A stretch of DNA of 64,000 bases from Gammaproteobacteria bacterium UBA3067. Its GTDB lineage: Bacteria > Pseudomonadota > Gammaproteobacteria > Pseudomonadales > UBA3067. The stretch is taken from positions 1-64,000 of the forward strand of contig DFBZ01000038.1 of NCBI GenBank assembly GCA_002366835.1, written 5' to 3'. Shown one piece after another: positions 34,304 to 42,165 of the stretch. The translations under genes and the position numbers were made by a program. Positions within the stretch are counted from its first letter, which is position 1. Each line of letters begins with the position of its first letter. Under the pieces are notes generated by a model, which saw only the letters and a list, made by a program, of their open reading frames with translations, was not told the DNA's origin and searched no databases.

Positions 34304-34510
34304 ATGGACGTGCTATGGACTATTCATCAAGCAGGTGTTTCTTTAGGTTCCATGACTATGTCATTGATTTTCGTCGTTGTTATTGGCGTCTTTCCATTAG
34401 TTATATTAGCTGGGTATGCGCTTATTTCCTCCTTTGCAATGAAAGAACAAGAGGTTGCCATTCGCTGGATTACCGAGTACATTTCACCATCTCGTCACAT
34501 AGCGCATTAA
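34304..34510 (+). CDS. Possible small membrane protein, divergent from the TonB receptor
   Basis: A frame of 68 residues with one strong hydrophobic helix (LIFVVVIGVFPLVILAGYAL) and a basic C-terminus. No clear ribosome site precedes the ATG at 34304; a later ATG at 34352 has AGG nearby. It ends 104 bases before oadG. It may be real or chance; no homology recognised. Confidence 0.35.
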   Translation: MDVLWTIHQAGVSLGSMTMSLIFVVVIGVFPLVILAGYALISSFAMKEQEVAIRWITEYISPSRHIAH

Positions 34511-34613
34511 CTTTGATCAAGTTTGCGCAAACGTGCGTCGTTGCGTAATGGCATTATTTCCAACAAAAGCGAGCAAGGGGCCAAAAGCTCCTGCGAATAA
34601 TAAGGAGTATCAG

Positions 34614-34862
34614 ATGGATGGGATAGCATCTCAAGCAATAGACTTGCTTGTTGTCGGTATGGGCACAGTTTTTTCTTTTCTCGCGTTGCTTATATTGGCC
34701 ACCACTCTGATGTCTCGCTTTGTAGATCTAATTTCTCGTCCAGAGACTCGCCAGCCTTCCGCTTCTTCTGCACCGACTCCAAACCCCCAAAACTTGGAAG
34801 ATCAACAGCTTATTGCTGTGATCTCCGCTGCCTTGCATAAGCACCGTACCCGCAAGCACTAG
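34614..34862 (+). CDS. oadG: Oxaloacetate decarboxylase gamma subunit
   Basis: An 82-residue single-helix subunit of the sodium-pumping oxaloacetate decarboxylase. The helix is at about 10-32 (LLVVGMGTVFSFLALLILA), with an acidic/Pro-rich soluble tail ending in HKHRTRKH. The start at 34614 has AAGGAG 6 bases upstream; the upstream in-frame extension is unrelated. It precedes oadA by 28 bases in the usual order. Confidence 0.88.
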   Translation: MDGIASQAIDLLVVGMGTVFSFLALLILATTLMSRFVDLISRPETRQPSASSAPTPNPQNLEDQQLIAVISAALHKHRTRKH

Positions 34863-34890
34863 TACCTGCCTGAATCAAAAGGAATTACAC

Positions 34891-36672
34891 ATGACTTCTG
34901 CGAACAAGTCTCTCGGAATTACTGATGTCGTATTACGCGACGCCCACCAGTCACTTTTTGCTACACGGCTTCGTTTGGACGATATGCTACCAATATGCGA
35001 AAAGCTTGATCAGATGGGCTACTGGTCAATTGAGTCATGGGGCGGCGCAACGTTTGATTCCTGCATTCGCTATCTTGGTGAAGACCCATGGGAGCGCATT
35101 CGCAAGCTCAAGGAAGTGATGCCTAACACGCCTCAGCAAATGCTGTTCAGAGGGCAGAATATTCTTGGTTATCGTCATTATGCCGATGATGTGGTCGATA
35201 AGTTTGTAGAGCGAGCTGCGGTAAACGGCGTGGATGTTTTCCGTGTTTTTGATGCAATGAACGACCCGCGTAATCTGGAGACTGCCATTAAAGCGGTGAT
35301 TAAGCAGGGTAAGCACGCCCAAGGAACACTTTCCTATACGGTGAGCCCCGTTCACGACATCAATAGTTGGCTAAATTTAGGTAAACAAATAGAGGCGATG
35401 GGTGCCCACTCTGTTTGTATCAAGGATATGGCTGGCTTATTAAAACCCTATGTAGCTTTTGAGCTTGTTAGCAAACTCAAAAAAGAACTCTCTATCCCAG
35501 TGCATTTACACTGCCATGCTACAACCGGGCTTTCCACTGCCACGCTTCTCAAAGCCATCGAAGCGGGAATTGATAATGTCGATACCGCAATTTCCTCGAT
35601 GAGCATGACCTACGGTCACTCGCCTACAGAATCCATCGTTTCTATATTAGAAGGCACAGAGAGGGATACTGGGCTTGATATTCACAAGCTTGAAGAAGTT
35701 GCCTCCTATTTTAGAGGCGTGCGTAAAAAATACGCCCCCTTTGAAGGGGCACTACGAGGAGTAGATTCTCGAATTCTTGTAGCACAAGTGCCAGGCGGTA
35801 TGCTAACAAATATGGAAAGCCAGTTAAGAGAGCAGGGTGCCGCTGATAAACTTGATGCTGTATTAGAAGAGATACCTGCCGTGCGTAAGGACCTTGGTTA
35901 TCTTCCGCTGGTGACACCCACATCTCAAATCGTTGGAACACAGGCTGTTCTCAACGTATTGACTGGAGAACGCTATAAAAGTGTTTCAAAAGAAACGGCG
36001 GGCGTATTAAAGGGCGAATACGGCAAAGCACCCAGTGAATTTAATAAAGAGCTACAGCAGAAAATACTCGATGGGCAAGAGGCTATAAGCTGTCGGCCAG
36101 CTGATTTACTTGAGCCAGAAATTGAAAAACTAAGTGCGGAACTTCTCAAACTTTCAAAAGAAGAGGGTTTTCCTCTTGCTGAAAATTCAATTGATGACGT
36201 GCTTACCTACGCGTTATTTCCTCAAGTTGGTTTAAAGTTTCTCAAAAATAGAGGCAATGCAGACGCATTTGAACCTGCACCTCAAGCCAAAACCCCTGAT
36301 GCAGTCCAAACCAAAGATAAAGCCCCCGCGCCGACTTCTGACTCTGGCGTGTATACGGTTACGGTAAATGGCCAATCGTACGTGGTAGAGGTAAATGAAG
36401 GCGGTGACATTAGTGCCGTTCAGCCTGTTGTTTCGCAGGTAGTCGCTGCCCCTGTCTCCGCTGGTGAAGTGGTAGCAGCCCCTCTAGCGGGAAACATTTT
36501 CAAAGTGCATGTTAAAGCTGGCCAGGTTGTTCAAGAGGGTGATGTGCTAATTATTCTTGAGGCAATGAAAATGGAAACAGAAATACGTGCACCACGCGCT
36601 GGAACTATCAGTGATATCGAGGTAAGCGAAGGTGATGCTGTTGTGGTGGGTGACCCACTTTTATTTCTTTAA
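34891..36672 (+). CDS. oadA: Oxaloacetate decarboxylase alpha subunit (biotin carboxyl carrier)
   Basis: Transfers the carboxyl group from oxaloacetate to biotin. The 593-residue protein has the carboxyltransferase barrel (DVVLRDAHQSLFATRLR at the start; HCHATTGLSTATLLKAIEAG), a linker rich in Ala/Pro/Lys, and a C-terminal biotinyl domain with K560 in EAMKM. Length is normal. With OadB it couples decarboxylation to sodium export. Confidence 0.95.
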   Translation: MTSANKSLGITDVVLRDAHQSLFATRLRLDDMLPICEKLDQMGYWSIESWGGATFDSCIRYLGEDPWERIRKLKEVMPNTPQQMLFRGQNILGYRHYADDVVDKFVERAAVNGVDVFRVFDAMNDPRNLETAIKAVIKQGKHAQGTLSYTVSPVHDINSWLNLGKQIEAMGAHSVCIKDMAGLLKPYVAFELVSKLKKELSIPVHLHCHATTGLSTATLLKAIEAGIDNVDTAISSMSMTYGHSPTESIVSILEGTERDTGLDIHKLEEVASYFRGVRKKYAPFEGALRGVDSRILVAQVPGGMLTNMESQLREQGAADKLDAVLEEIPAVRKDLGYLPLVTPTSQIVGTQAVLNVLTGERYKSVSKETAGVLKGEYGKAPSEFNKELQQKILDGQEAISCRPADLLEPEIEKLSAELLKLSKEEGFPLAENSIDDVLTYALFPQVGLKFLKNRGNADAFEPAPQAKTPDAVQTKDKAPAPTSDSGVYTVTVNGQSYVVEVNEGGDISAVQPVVSQVVAAPVSAGEVVAAPLAGNIFKVHVKAGQVVQEGDVLIILEAMKMETEIRAPRAGTISDIEVSEGDAVVVGDPLLFL

Positions 36673-36713
36673 TCGGTATTCGTATTTCAATGTAATAGGG
36701 AGCTCGGCATTAC

Positions 36714-37898
36714 GTGGAAAGTTTGATTTCGCTCTGGCAGGGCACAGGCATTTACTATTTGATGACTCAAATAGAGCTGAATGGGCTAAGTGGCTTCGGT
36801 CCACTATTTATGATTGCGATAGGCCTATCGTTGCTCTTTTTGGCGATTCGCAAGGGCTTCGAGCCCTTACTACTTGTCCCTATCGGCTTCGGCTGTATAT
36901 TAGTTAATATTCCTGAGGCTGGCTTTTCTAATAAGCCGACTGAGACGGAAGCGGGTGGTCTTCTTTATTATTTTTTTCATATAGGTATTGCCTCAGGGGG
37001 TATCTTCCCCCTATTTATTTTCATGGGGGTAGGGGCAATGACAGATTTTGGCCCACTGCTTGCCAACCCTAAAACATTACTTCTTGGGGCTGCCGCACAA
37101 TTCGGCATTTTTGCTACATTGCTTGGTGCGGTGGCTCTTAATTCTTTTGATATAGGTTTCAATTTTAGTTTAAAGGAAGCGGCCGCTATCGCTATTATAG
37201 GTGGAGCCGATGGCCCCACTGCTATTTTTGTAGCAGGTAAATTAGCCCCTGAGCTCCTCGGTGCCATTGCCGTTGCTGCTTATTCTTATATGGCGCTAGT
37301 GCCTCTCATCCAACCGCCCATTATGCGAGCGCTGACCACAGAGGAAGAGCGTGCAATCGTAATGACGCAGTTAAGGGATGTTTCGCGGACAGAAAAAATA
37401 TTCTTCCCCTTGATGCTGCTTTTATTGGTGGCGCTTTTATTGCCTTCAGCCGCTCCTCTTTTGGGTATGTTTTGTTTTGGAAATTTAATGCGCGAGTGCG
37501 GGGTGGTGGATCGTTTAAGCGATACGGCCCAAAATGCCTTGATAAATATCGTCACTATTTTCCTCGGTTTGGCGGTAGGGTCAAAGCTTAGTGCGGATAA
37601 ATTCCTAGATATGAATACCCTGGGCATTCTAATCTTGGGCATTATCGCTTTTTGCATAGGTACAGCAGCGGGCCTCTTGATGGGTAAGTTGATGAATAGA
37701 TTATCAGGCGGAAAAATTAACCCACTCATCGGTGCAGCCGGAGTATCTGCCGTGCCGATGGCTGCGCGTGTAGCGAATAAAGTGGGTCTCGAGGCAAACC
37801 CTCAAAACTTTTTGCTCATGCATGCCATGGGGCCAAATGTAGCAGGGGTGATTGGCTCGGCTGTTGCGGCGGGTGTTATGCTAAAAATGGTGGGTTAA
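36714..37898 (+). CDS. oadB: Oxaloacetate decarboxylase beta subunit (sodium pump)
   Basis: The membrane subunit that releases CO2 from carboxybiotin and exports sodium. 394 residues with nine or so helices and the family core GGADGPTAIFVAGKLAP, which includes the sodium-site Asp, plus a C-terminal GAAGVSAVPMAARVANKVG and HAMGPNVAGVIGSAVAAG. It starts at a GTG at 36714 with AGGGAG about 12 bases upstream. The third gene of oadGAB, 41 bases after oadA; a strong hairpin follows. Confidence 0.93.
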   Translation: MESLISLWQGTGIYYLMTQIELNGLSGFGPLFMIAIGLSLLFLAIRKGFEPLLLVPIGFGCILVNIPEAGFSNKPTETEAGGLLYYFFHIGIASGGIFPLFIFMGVGAMTDFGPLLANPKTLLLGAAAQFGIFATLLGAVALNSFDIGFNFSLKEAAAIAIIGGADGPTAIFVAGKLAPELLGAIAVAAYSYMALVPLIQPPIMRALTTEEERAIVMTQLRDVSRTEKIFFPLMLLLLVALLLPSAAPLLGMFCFGNLMRECGVVDRLSDTAQNALINIVTIFLGLAVGSKLSADKFLDMNTLGILILGIIAFCIGTAAGLLMGKLMNRLSGGKINPLIGAAGVSAVPMAARVANKVGLEANPQNFLLMHAMGPNVAGVIGSAVAAGVMLKMVG

Positions 37899-37914
37899 AA
37901 AATCTGTTTTTTCG

Positions 37915-37951
37915 CCTTACCCGAAGCTATGCCCTTTAGCTTCGGGTAAGG
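37915..37951. terminator. Strong hairpin after oadB
   Basis: A perfect 15-bp stem (37915-37929 / 37937-37951) with a 7-base loop directly after oadB. No T run follows closely, so it may work as a transcript 3'-end protector as well as a terminator. Confidence 0.6.
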
Positions 37952-38127
37952 TGGTATTCCTTAAAAGCGTCTTCTTTTTTAGGTTTTTCTTTCTTCATAA
38001 TCGTCCGATAGTTATTTATTCTAAATAAATTTAAAAACCTGCCTTATTCGTCCTAAACTTGATGGTTAGTTTGTTTAGAATAGATGCCTTTCTTTCTTGA
38101 GCAAGCATTACCCTAAGAGCAAAATAA

Positions 38128-39897
38128 ATGCTAGATATCGCATTAACCATCATCACTCTTGCATCACTGATCGTGTTGTTGGTTTTTTCAAAAGTTAGTA
38201 CCGATTTGATTTTTGGTGGTGCCATTGTCGGGCTGATTACTTTTCAGGTTATCACTCCCGAGCAGGCTTTTAGTGGTTTCACCAACCAAGGTTTTCTGAC
38301 CATTGCTGCTTTATATGTCGTAGCGGCGGGTCTGGTTCGTTCAGGCGCGTCTTTTTCCATGACCCAGAATATATTTGGCAACACCAATCACCTGCGCTGG
38401 GCTCAGTTTCGAATGTCGGTAATTATTGCCTTATTGAGCGCCGTCGTTAATAACACCGCCGTTATTGCGTCCTTATTAGCAAATGTCCGTGACTGGGCAA
38501 GGTCACACAATATTCCTCAAAGCCAACTGCTTATTCCCATGAGCTATGCAGCGATGCTGGGCGGCAACTGTAGTTTATTCGGTAGCAGCACCAATGTCGT
38601 TGTATTCGGCTTGCTACTGGCCTCGCATGACGGTTTGAACCTTGGGATATTTGATATTGCCCTCGTTGGGCTGCCTATCGTGTTTGTCGGTATCCTTTAT
38701 ATGGTTGTCTTTGCAGGTCGAATTCTTCCCAATCAAGCGAATGGGAGGGACCAGTTTAACAACACCTTAAAGGAATACACGGTAGAGGCAGTTGTCGAAA
38801 CAGACAGCCCTGTTATCGGGAAAACCATTGCCCAGGCTGGCCTGCGCCATCTTGAAGGTTTATTCCTGGCGGAAATTCAGAGGGGAGCATCCATACTCAG
38901 TGCAGTGGGGCCGCAGACGGTATTAAATGAAAATGATCGATTGATTTTTGTTGGTGACACGAGTGCCATTGTCGATTTGCGAAAAATTAAAGGCCTTAGC
39001 TTGCTTGATGCCGTGTCCTTCCCGGACAGTAGCCAAAGGGTTTTTGTAGAGGTTGTGGTTGCTCAAAACTCTAGGTTGGTTGGTAAATCCATAAGAGAGT
39101 CAGCATTTCGTTCTCATTTTAATGCGGCGGTTTTGGCTGTTTCCCGTCACGGTCAGCGTTTAAAGGGGCGAATAGGGGACATTGTTATCGCTCCCTCTGA
39201 TGCCTTGCTTTTAGAGTGCGATGAATCTTTTGTAAACCGATTTGGCAGAACCCCTGAATTTCTTTTAGCCAGCAACGTCGAAAACTCAGAAGTGCCTAAT
39301 TTTGAGAAAGCCAAGCTTGCCTTGTTCATTCTACTATCCATGCTTGCACTCGCCACAAGCGGCATGACCAGCTTTTTTAACGCCTCCATTTTGGCAGCAG
39401 GCGCGATGGTGCTTACACGTTGCGTCTCCGGTAGGGAGGCGCGGGAAAGTATCGACATGGTAGTTATGTTGAGCATCGGCCTATCCTTTGGCGTGGCAGA
39501 AGCCGTCAATGCCTCTGGCCTTACCGGCATTATTACTCAATCGCTTCAAAATTTGAGTGGCTTAACGCCATTTGCCTTACTCGCTTGCACATTTCTGCTT
39601 ACTTCTCTTCTGACCTTATTAATCACCAATACCTCTGCCGCCATTCTGGTATTGCCCACGGTGATGGGCATTGCAGAGAGCCTGTCGTTATCACCGCTGC
39701 CATTCGCTATAGCGGTAATGATCTCGGCTTCTGCGAGCTTCGCCTTACCCACTGGTTATCAAACCAACCTCATGGTTTATTCCGTCGGGGGATATACCGT
39801 CGGCGATTTTATTAAATTTGGCTTACCATTGCAGGTTCTGGTTTTCTTTGTTGCAATGATCATCATACCTTTGGCTTGGCCGCTTCAGCTTATTTAG
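38128..39897 (+). CDS. SLC13-family permease with two RCK_C (TrkA-C) domains
   Basis: A 589-residue divalent-anion/sodium symporter family protein (dicarboxylate, citrate or sulfate type). N-terminal helices (1-200) carry SVIIALLSAVVNNTAVIASLL and GGNCSLFGSSTNVVVFG. Two cytosolic RCK_C domains (about 210-290 and 300-380, with ENDRLIFVGD and PSDALLLECDE) precede a second membrane half with ITNTSAAILVLP and FALPTGYQTNLMVYSVGGY. Two TrkA-C insertions are common in this subgroup. Next to oadGAB a role in dicarboxylate uptake is plausible, but sulfate or other anions are equally possible. Confidence 0.85.
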   Translation: MLDIALTIITLASLIVLLVFSKVSTDLIFGGAIVGLITFQVITPEQAFSGFTNQGFLTIAALYVVAAGLVRSGASFSMTQNIFGNTNHLRWAQFRMSVIIALLSAVVNNTAVIASLLANVRDWARSHNIPQSQLLIPMSYAAMLGGNCSLFGSSTNVVVFGLLLASHDGLNLGIFDIALVGLPIVFVGILYMVVFAGRILPNQANGRDQFNNTLKEYTVEAVVETDSPVIGKTIAQAGLRHLEGLFLAEIQRGASILSAVGPQTVLNENDRLIFVGDTSAIVDLRKIKGLSLLDAVSFPDSSQRVFVEVVVAQNSRLVGKSIRESAFRSHFNAAVLAVSRHGQRLKGRIGDIVIAPSDALLLECDESFVNRFGRTPEFLLASNVENSEVPNFEKAKLALFILLSMLALATSGMTSFFNASILAAGAMVLTRCVSGREARESIDMVVMLSIGLSFGVAEAVNASGLTGIITQSLQNLSGLTPFALLACTFLLTSLLTLLITNTSAAILVLPTVMGIAESLSLSPLPFAIAVMISASASFALPTGYQTNLMVYSVGGYTVGDFIKFGLPLQVLVFFVAMIIIPLAWPLQLI

Positions 39898-39961
39898 CGC
39901 TTTAGCTCGAATACCTTAAAAGAACAGGCACCAGAACAGTATTACGTTGTGCGCCTAATAT

Positions 39962-39995
39962 CGCCATAGGCGGAGTGATTACTCCCCCTATGGCG
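39962..39995 (+). terminator. Hairpin after the SLC13 gene
   Basis: A 15-bp stem with one mismatch (39962-39976 / 39981-39995) around GATT, followed by a weak T-rich tract. The next 200 bases to 40197 hold no gene I can support; a purine-rich ribosome site (GAGGGTGAGAG) precedes the next start. Confidence 0.65.
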
Positions 39996-40197
39996 TTTGA
40001 ATATTTAAAGGCTTGAATCTTTAAAGCGTGACGCAGTAAGCGCTTTCCCATCTCTGGATATTAAGCCTCTATCCAGGCTACAAAAAATTACTTTGTATTC
40101 CAGGTGAAGCATCTGCAGTCGTAATGCATTACTGCTAATACTTAATTAAAGGGTAAGTTTTGATCTCTTTTATTTTGATGTTTAGTGAGGGTGAGAG

Positions 40198-40947
40198 ATG
40201 CTGCGTGTAGATGTTCTTCACAATAGTAATGATTTTGAGAGCCATGAACTTCAACAATTAAGGGCGCGGGTTCTGGCTGCATTTAAGGAATCAAAATTGC
40301 CGCCTCACTGGCATGAATGGTCGGTTGATGAAGAAGGTTTGCCATATTACCTTCGGGGTTTTGATCCATTTTCGATTTTTATCAATGGCAAGAAAGTGAA
40401 CCCTGGTAAGTGCGTTGATTTGTCTGCTGATAAGCGAGTTCGGGCAGTACGATACAACTTGCCGAGTAAGGGTCTTCTTCTCCAGGTGCTGGAAAAGCGA
40501 GGTCATTGGCCCAAGATGAAAATGAGCCTAGTACCTAAGATATTTGCATTTCTATTCGTGCTTCCTTTTTTCTTTCTTATGATGTTGCCTGTGTCGGTAT
40601 GCAGTGATTGTTGGGTTGGTTACACCGATGGTTCGCTAGAGTCTTTAAGGCAAATTAATTTTTCAAAACTGAATCGCCTTGTCTATCCCGCTTTGTTGAT
40701 GTCGACGAGCCTTGCGCTTCTATCTGTTTTCTTTCGATCTTTTTTCCTTCAGAAAATGGGACTTTTTGTGGTGGTTTTGGTTTCAATGTTGGCGGTACTC
40801 AGTAGTAAGCTGGTCAATATGGATATCATGCTTGAATATGGCGGTTTGGGTTTGTTTTTAGCTTCAAGTATTTGGCTGTGTTTTGTGGATAAACAGCCTG
40901 AGCCATGCCCTAGCTGTGCGGCGCTGAGAATGGATGATTCCCATTAA
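40198..40947 (+). CDS. Thioredoxin-like/MerC-like membrane fusion protein, copy B
   Basis: A 249-residue paralogue of the protein encoded at 15857-16588. The N-terminal domain carries LPPHWHEW at 34-41 and a SIFING strand (59-64). The membrane part begins near 111. The Cys pair in the first helix is CSDCWVGY (C135, C138) where copy A has CPICWPGY, and the C-terminal pair is CPSC (C237, C240). Four helices follow the same spacing as copy A. The altered proline positions at the metal motif suggest a change in ion or redox preference. It has its own ribosome site and is flanked by unrelated genes. Confidence 0.68.
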   Translation: MLRVDVLHNSNDFESHELQQLRARVLAAFKESKLPPHWHEWSVDEEGLPYYLRGFDPFSIFINGKKVNPGKCVDLSADKRVRAVRYNLPSKGLLLQVLEKRGHWPKMKMSLVPKIFAFLFVLPFFFLMMLPVSVCSDCWVGYTDGSLESLRQINFSKLNRLVYPALLMSTSLALLSVFFRSFFLQKMGLFVVVLVSMLAVLSSKLVNMDIMLEYGGLGLFLASSIWLCFVDKQPEPCPSCAALRMDDSH

Positions 40948-41034
40948 TCCGTAGTGCCCTAATAGCTCTCCCTTTTACATAATGTCGTGTACAATCGTTG
41001 TAAATTCTAAAATTAACAATGATAAGAATGACTT

Positions 41035-41910
41035 ATGGATAGCATATTACAAAGGAAAAAATTGGCGCTGGAAGATGGCGCAATCTCCTATCTGTGTGGC
41101 GAAATAAAGCCAAATCGGCCCAGCTTTCATCTGCTTCACGCTACCGGGTTTAACGCCCATACCTACCGGCAAATTCTTGAACCTTTGTCGGAACACCTTA
41201 ACGTTTACGCCTCTGATTTACGGGGGCATGGTTTGGGTTCACTCGCTGCAGACCCAGCAACGCTTAGCTCTTGGGATAGTTACCGCCAGGACTTCTTTCA
41301 TCTTCTTGATTTTATCAATGAACCTATCTACCTCATGGGGCACTCTGTGGGCTCGGTGGTATCCATTGCTGGTGCGCTTCATAGACCGGATCTCGTGAAG
41401 GGGCTTATTTTAACTGAGCCGCTCATTTACCCTGAATCAATGATGCAAATGTTCGACCAGAGTAATGCTGATGTGAACCCTATGGTGATGGGTGCACTGA
41501 AAAGACGCGCTGTGTTTGCTTCGAAAGAAGAAATGGTACAAAACTACGTGGGGCGTGGGGCATTTAAGACTTGGAGCGAGCCCTGGATTAGAGATTACGT
41601 AGAAGGTGGTTCGATTCCAAATGAAGATGGAGGAGTGCAATTAAGCTGTCGGCCAGAATGGGAGGCCAAGTCGTTTCAAGTGGCTGAAGATACACCTTGG
41701 CATGATATTAAGCAGTTGTCCTGTCCCAGCTCTATCGTTTACGCTGAGGGTGCTGCATTTTCCACTTGCCATAAGGAGGGTGTTGATAAGTATCTAAGCC
41801 TGCAGCCAGAGACGAAGGTGACCGTAAGCAATGAGGCTTCTCACTTTTTACCAATGGAGCAGCCCGCTATGGTGATTGATGCGGTACTGGAAATGCTGCG
41901 CAATACGTGA
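41035..41910 (+). CDS. Alpha/beta-hydrolase fold protein
   Basis: A 291-residue hydrolase with the nucleophile elbow GHSVG (S104), a DLRGHG turn at 61-66 and a C-terminal SHFLPMEQP with the likely catalytic His. The lid region (about 150-210) has a PMVMGALKRRAVF segment. It resembles esterases and haloalkane-dehalogenase-like hydrolases; the substrate cannot be told. Confidence 0.82.
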   Translation: MDSILQRKKLALEDGAISYLCGEIKPNRPSFHLLHATGFNAHTYRQILEPLSEHLNVYASDLRGHGLGSLAADPATLSSWDSYRQDFFHLLDFINEPIYLMGHSVGSVVSIAGALHRPDLVKGLILTEPLIYPESMMQMFDQSNADVNPMVMGALKRRAVFASKEEMVQNYVGRGAFKTWSEPWIRDYVEGGSIPNEDGGVQLSCRPEWEAKSFQVAEDTPWHDIKQLSCPSSIVYAEGAAFSTCHKEGVDKYLSLQPETKVTVSNEASHFLPMEQPAMVIDAVLEMLRNT

Positions 41911-42000
41911 GAATTCCTGCCTAGATTTTATCTTGCTTAATGGTGCTCTCTACTGGCATGGATGCTGCTGAGTTTTTATCAGACGGCGTTAAACATTGTT

Positions 42001-42147
42001 TTAAGGCCATCTCCAAAAATTAGAATTTTTATTCGAGAGCAAGGAAGCGCCGCACCGAAACTCGGAGTGTAGAAGGACTACATGAGGAGTTGAGTACAGA
42101 GCTGACGCTGCTATCGGGTAAAAGGCAAGTTTTAGATATGCCCTTAA
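42001..42147. mobile_element. MITE-like element, copy 2, in the ppc leader
   Basis: 147 bases, same orientation as the copy at 22630-22777 and about 87 percent identical by eye, with decayed inverted ends (TTAAGGCCATCTCCAAAAATT against a complement of TTAAGGGCATATCTAAAACT). It ends 18 bases before the ppc start, so any transcript from upstream carries it in the leader. Internal blocks such as ATGAGGAGTTGAGTAC and GGAAGC are fully shared. Confidence 0.85.
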
Positions 42148-42165
42148 GTAATTGAGGGAAAAGTC

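Noticed and set aside
34315..34548. Frame of 77 residues overlapping the small hydrophobic frame
   Set aside because: Alternative frame without ribosome site, overlaps a better hydrophobic frame.
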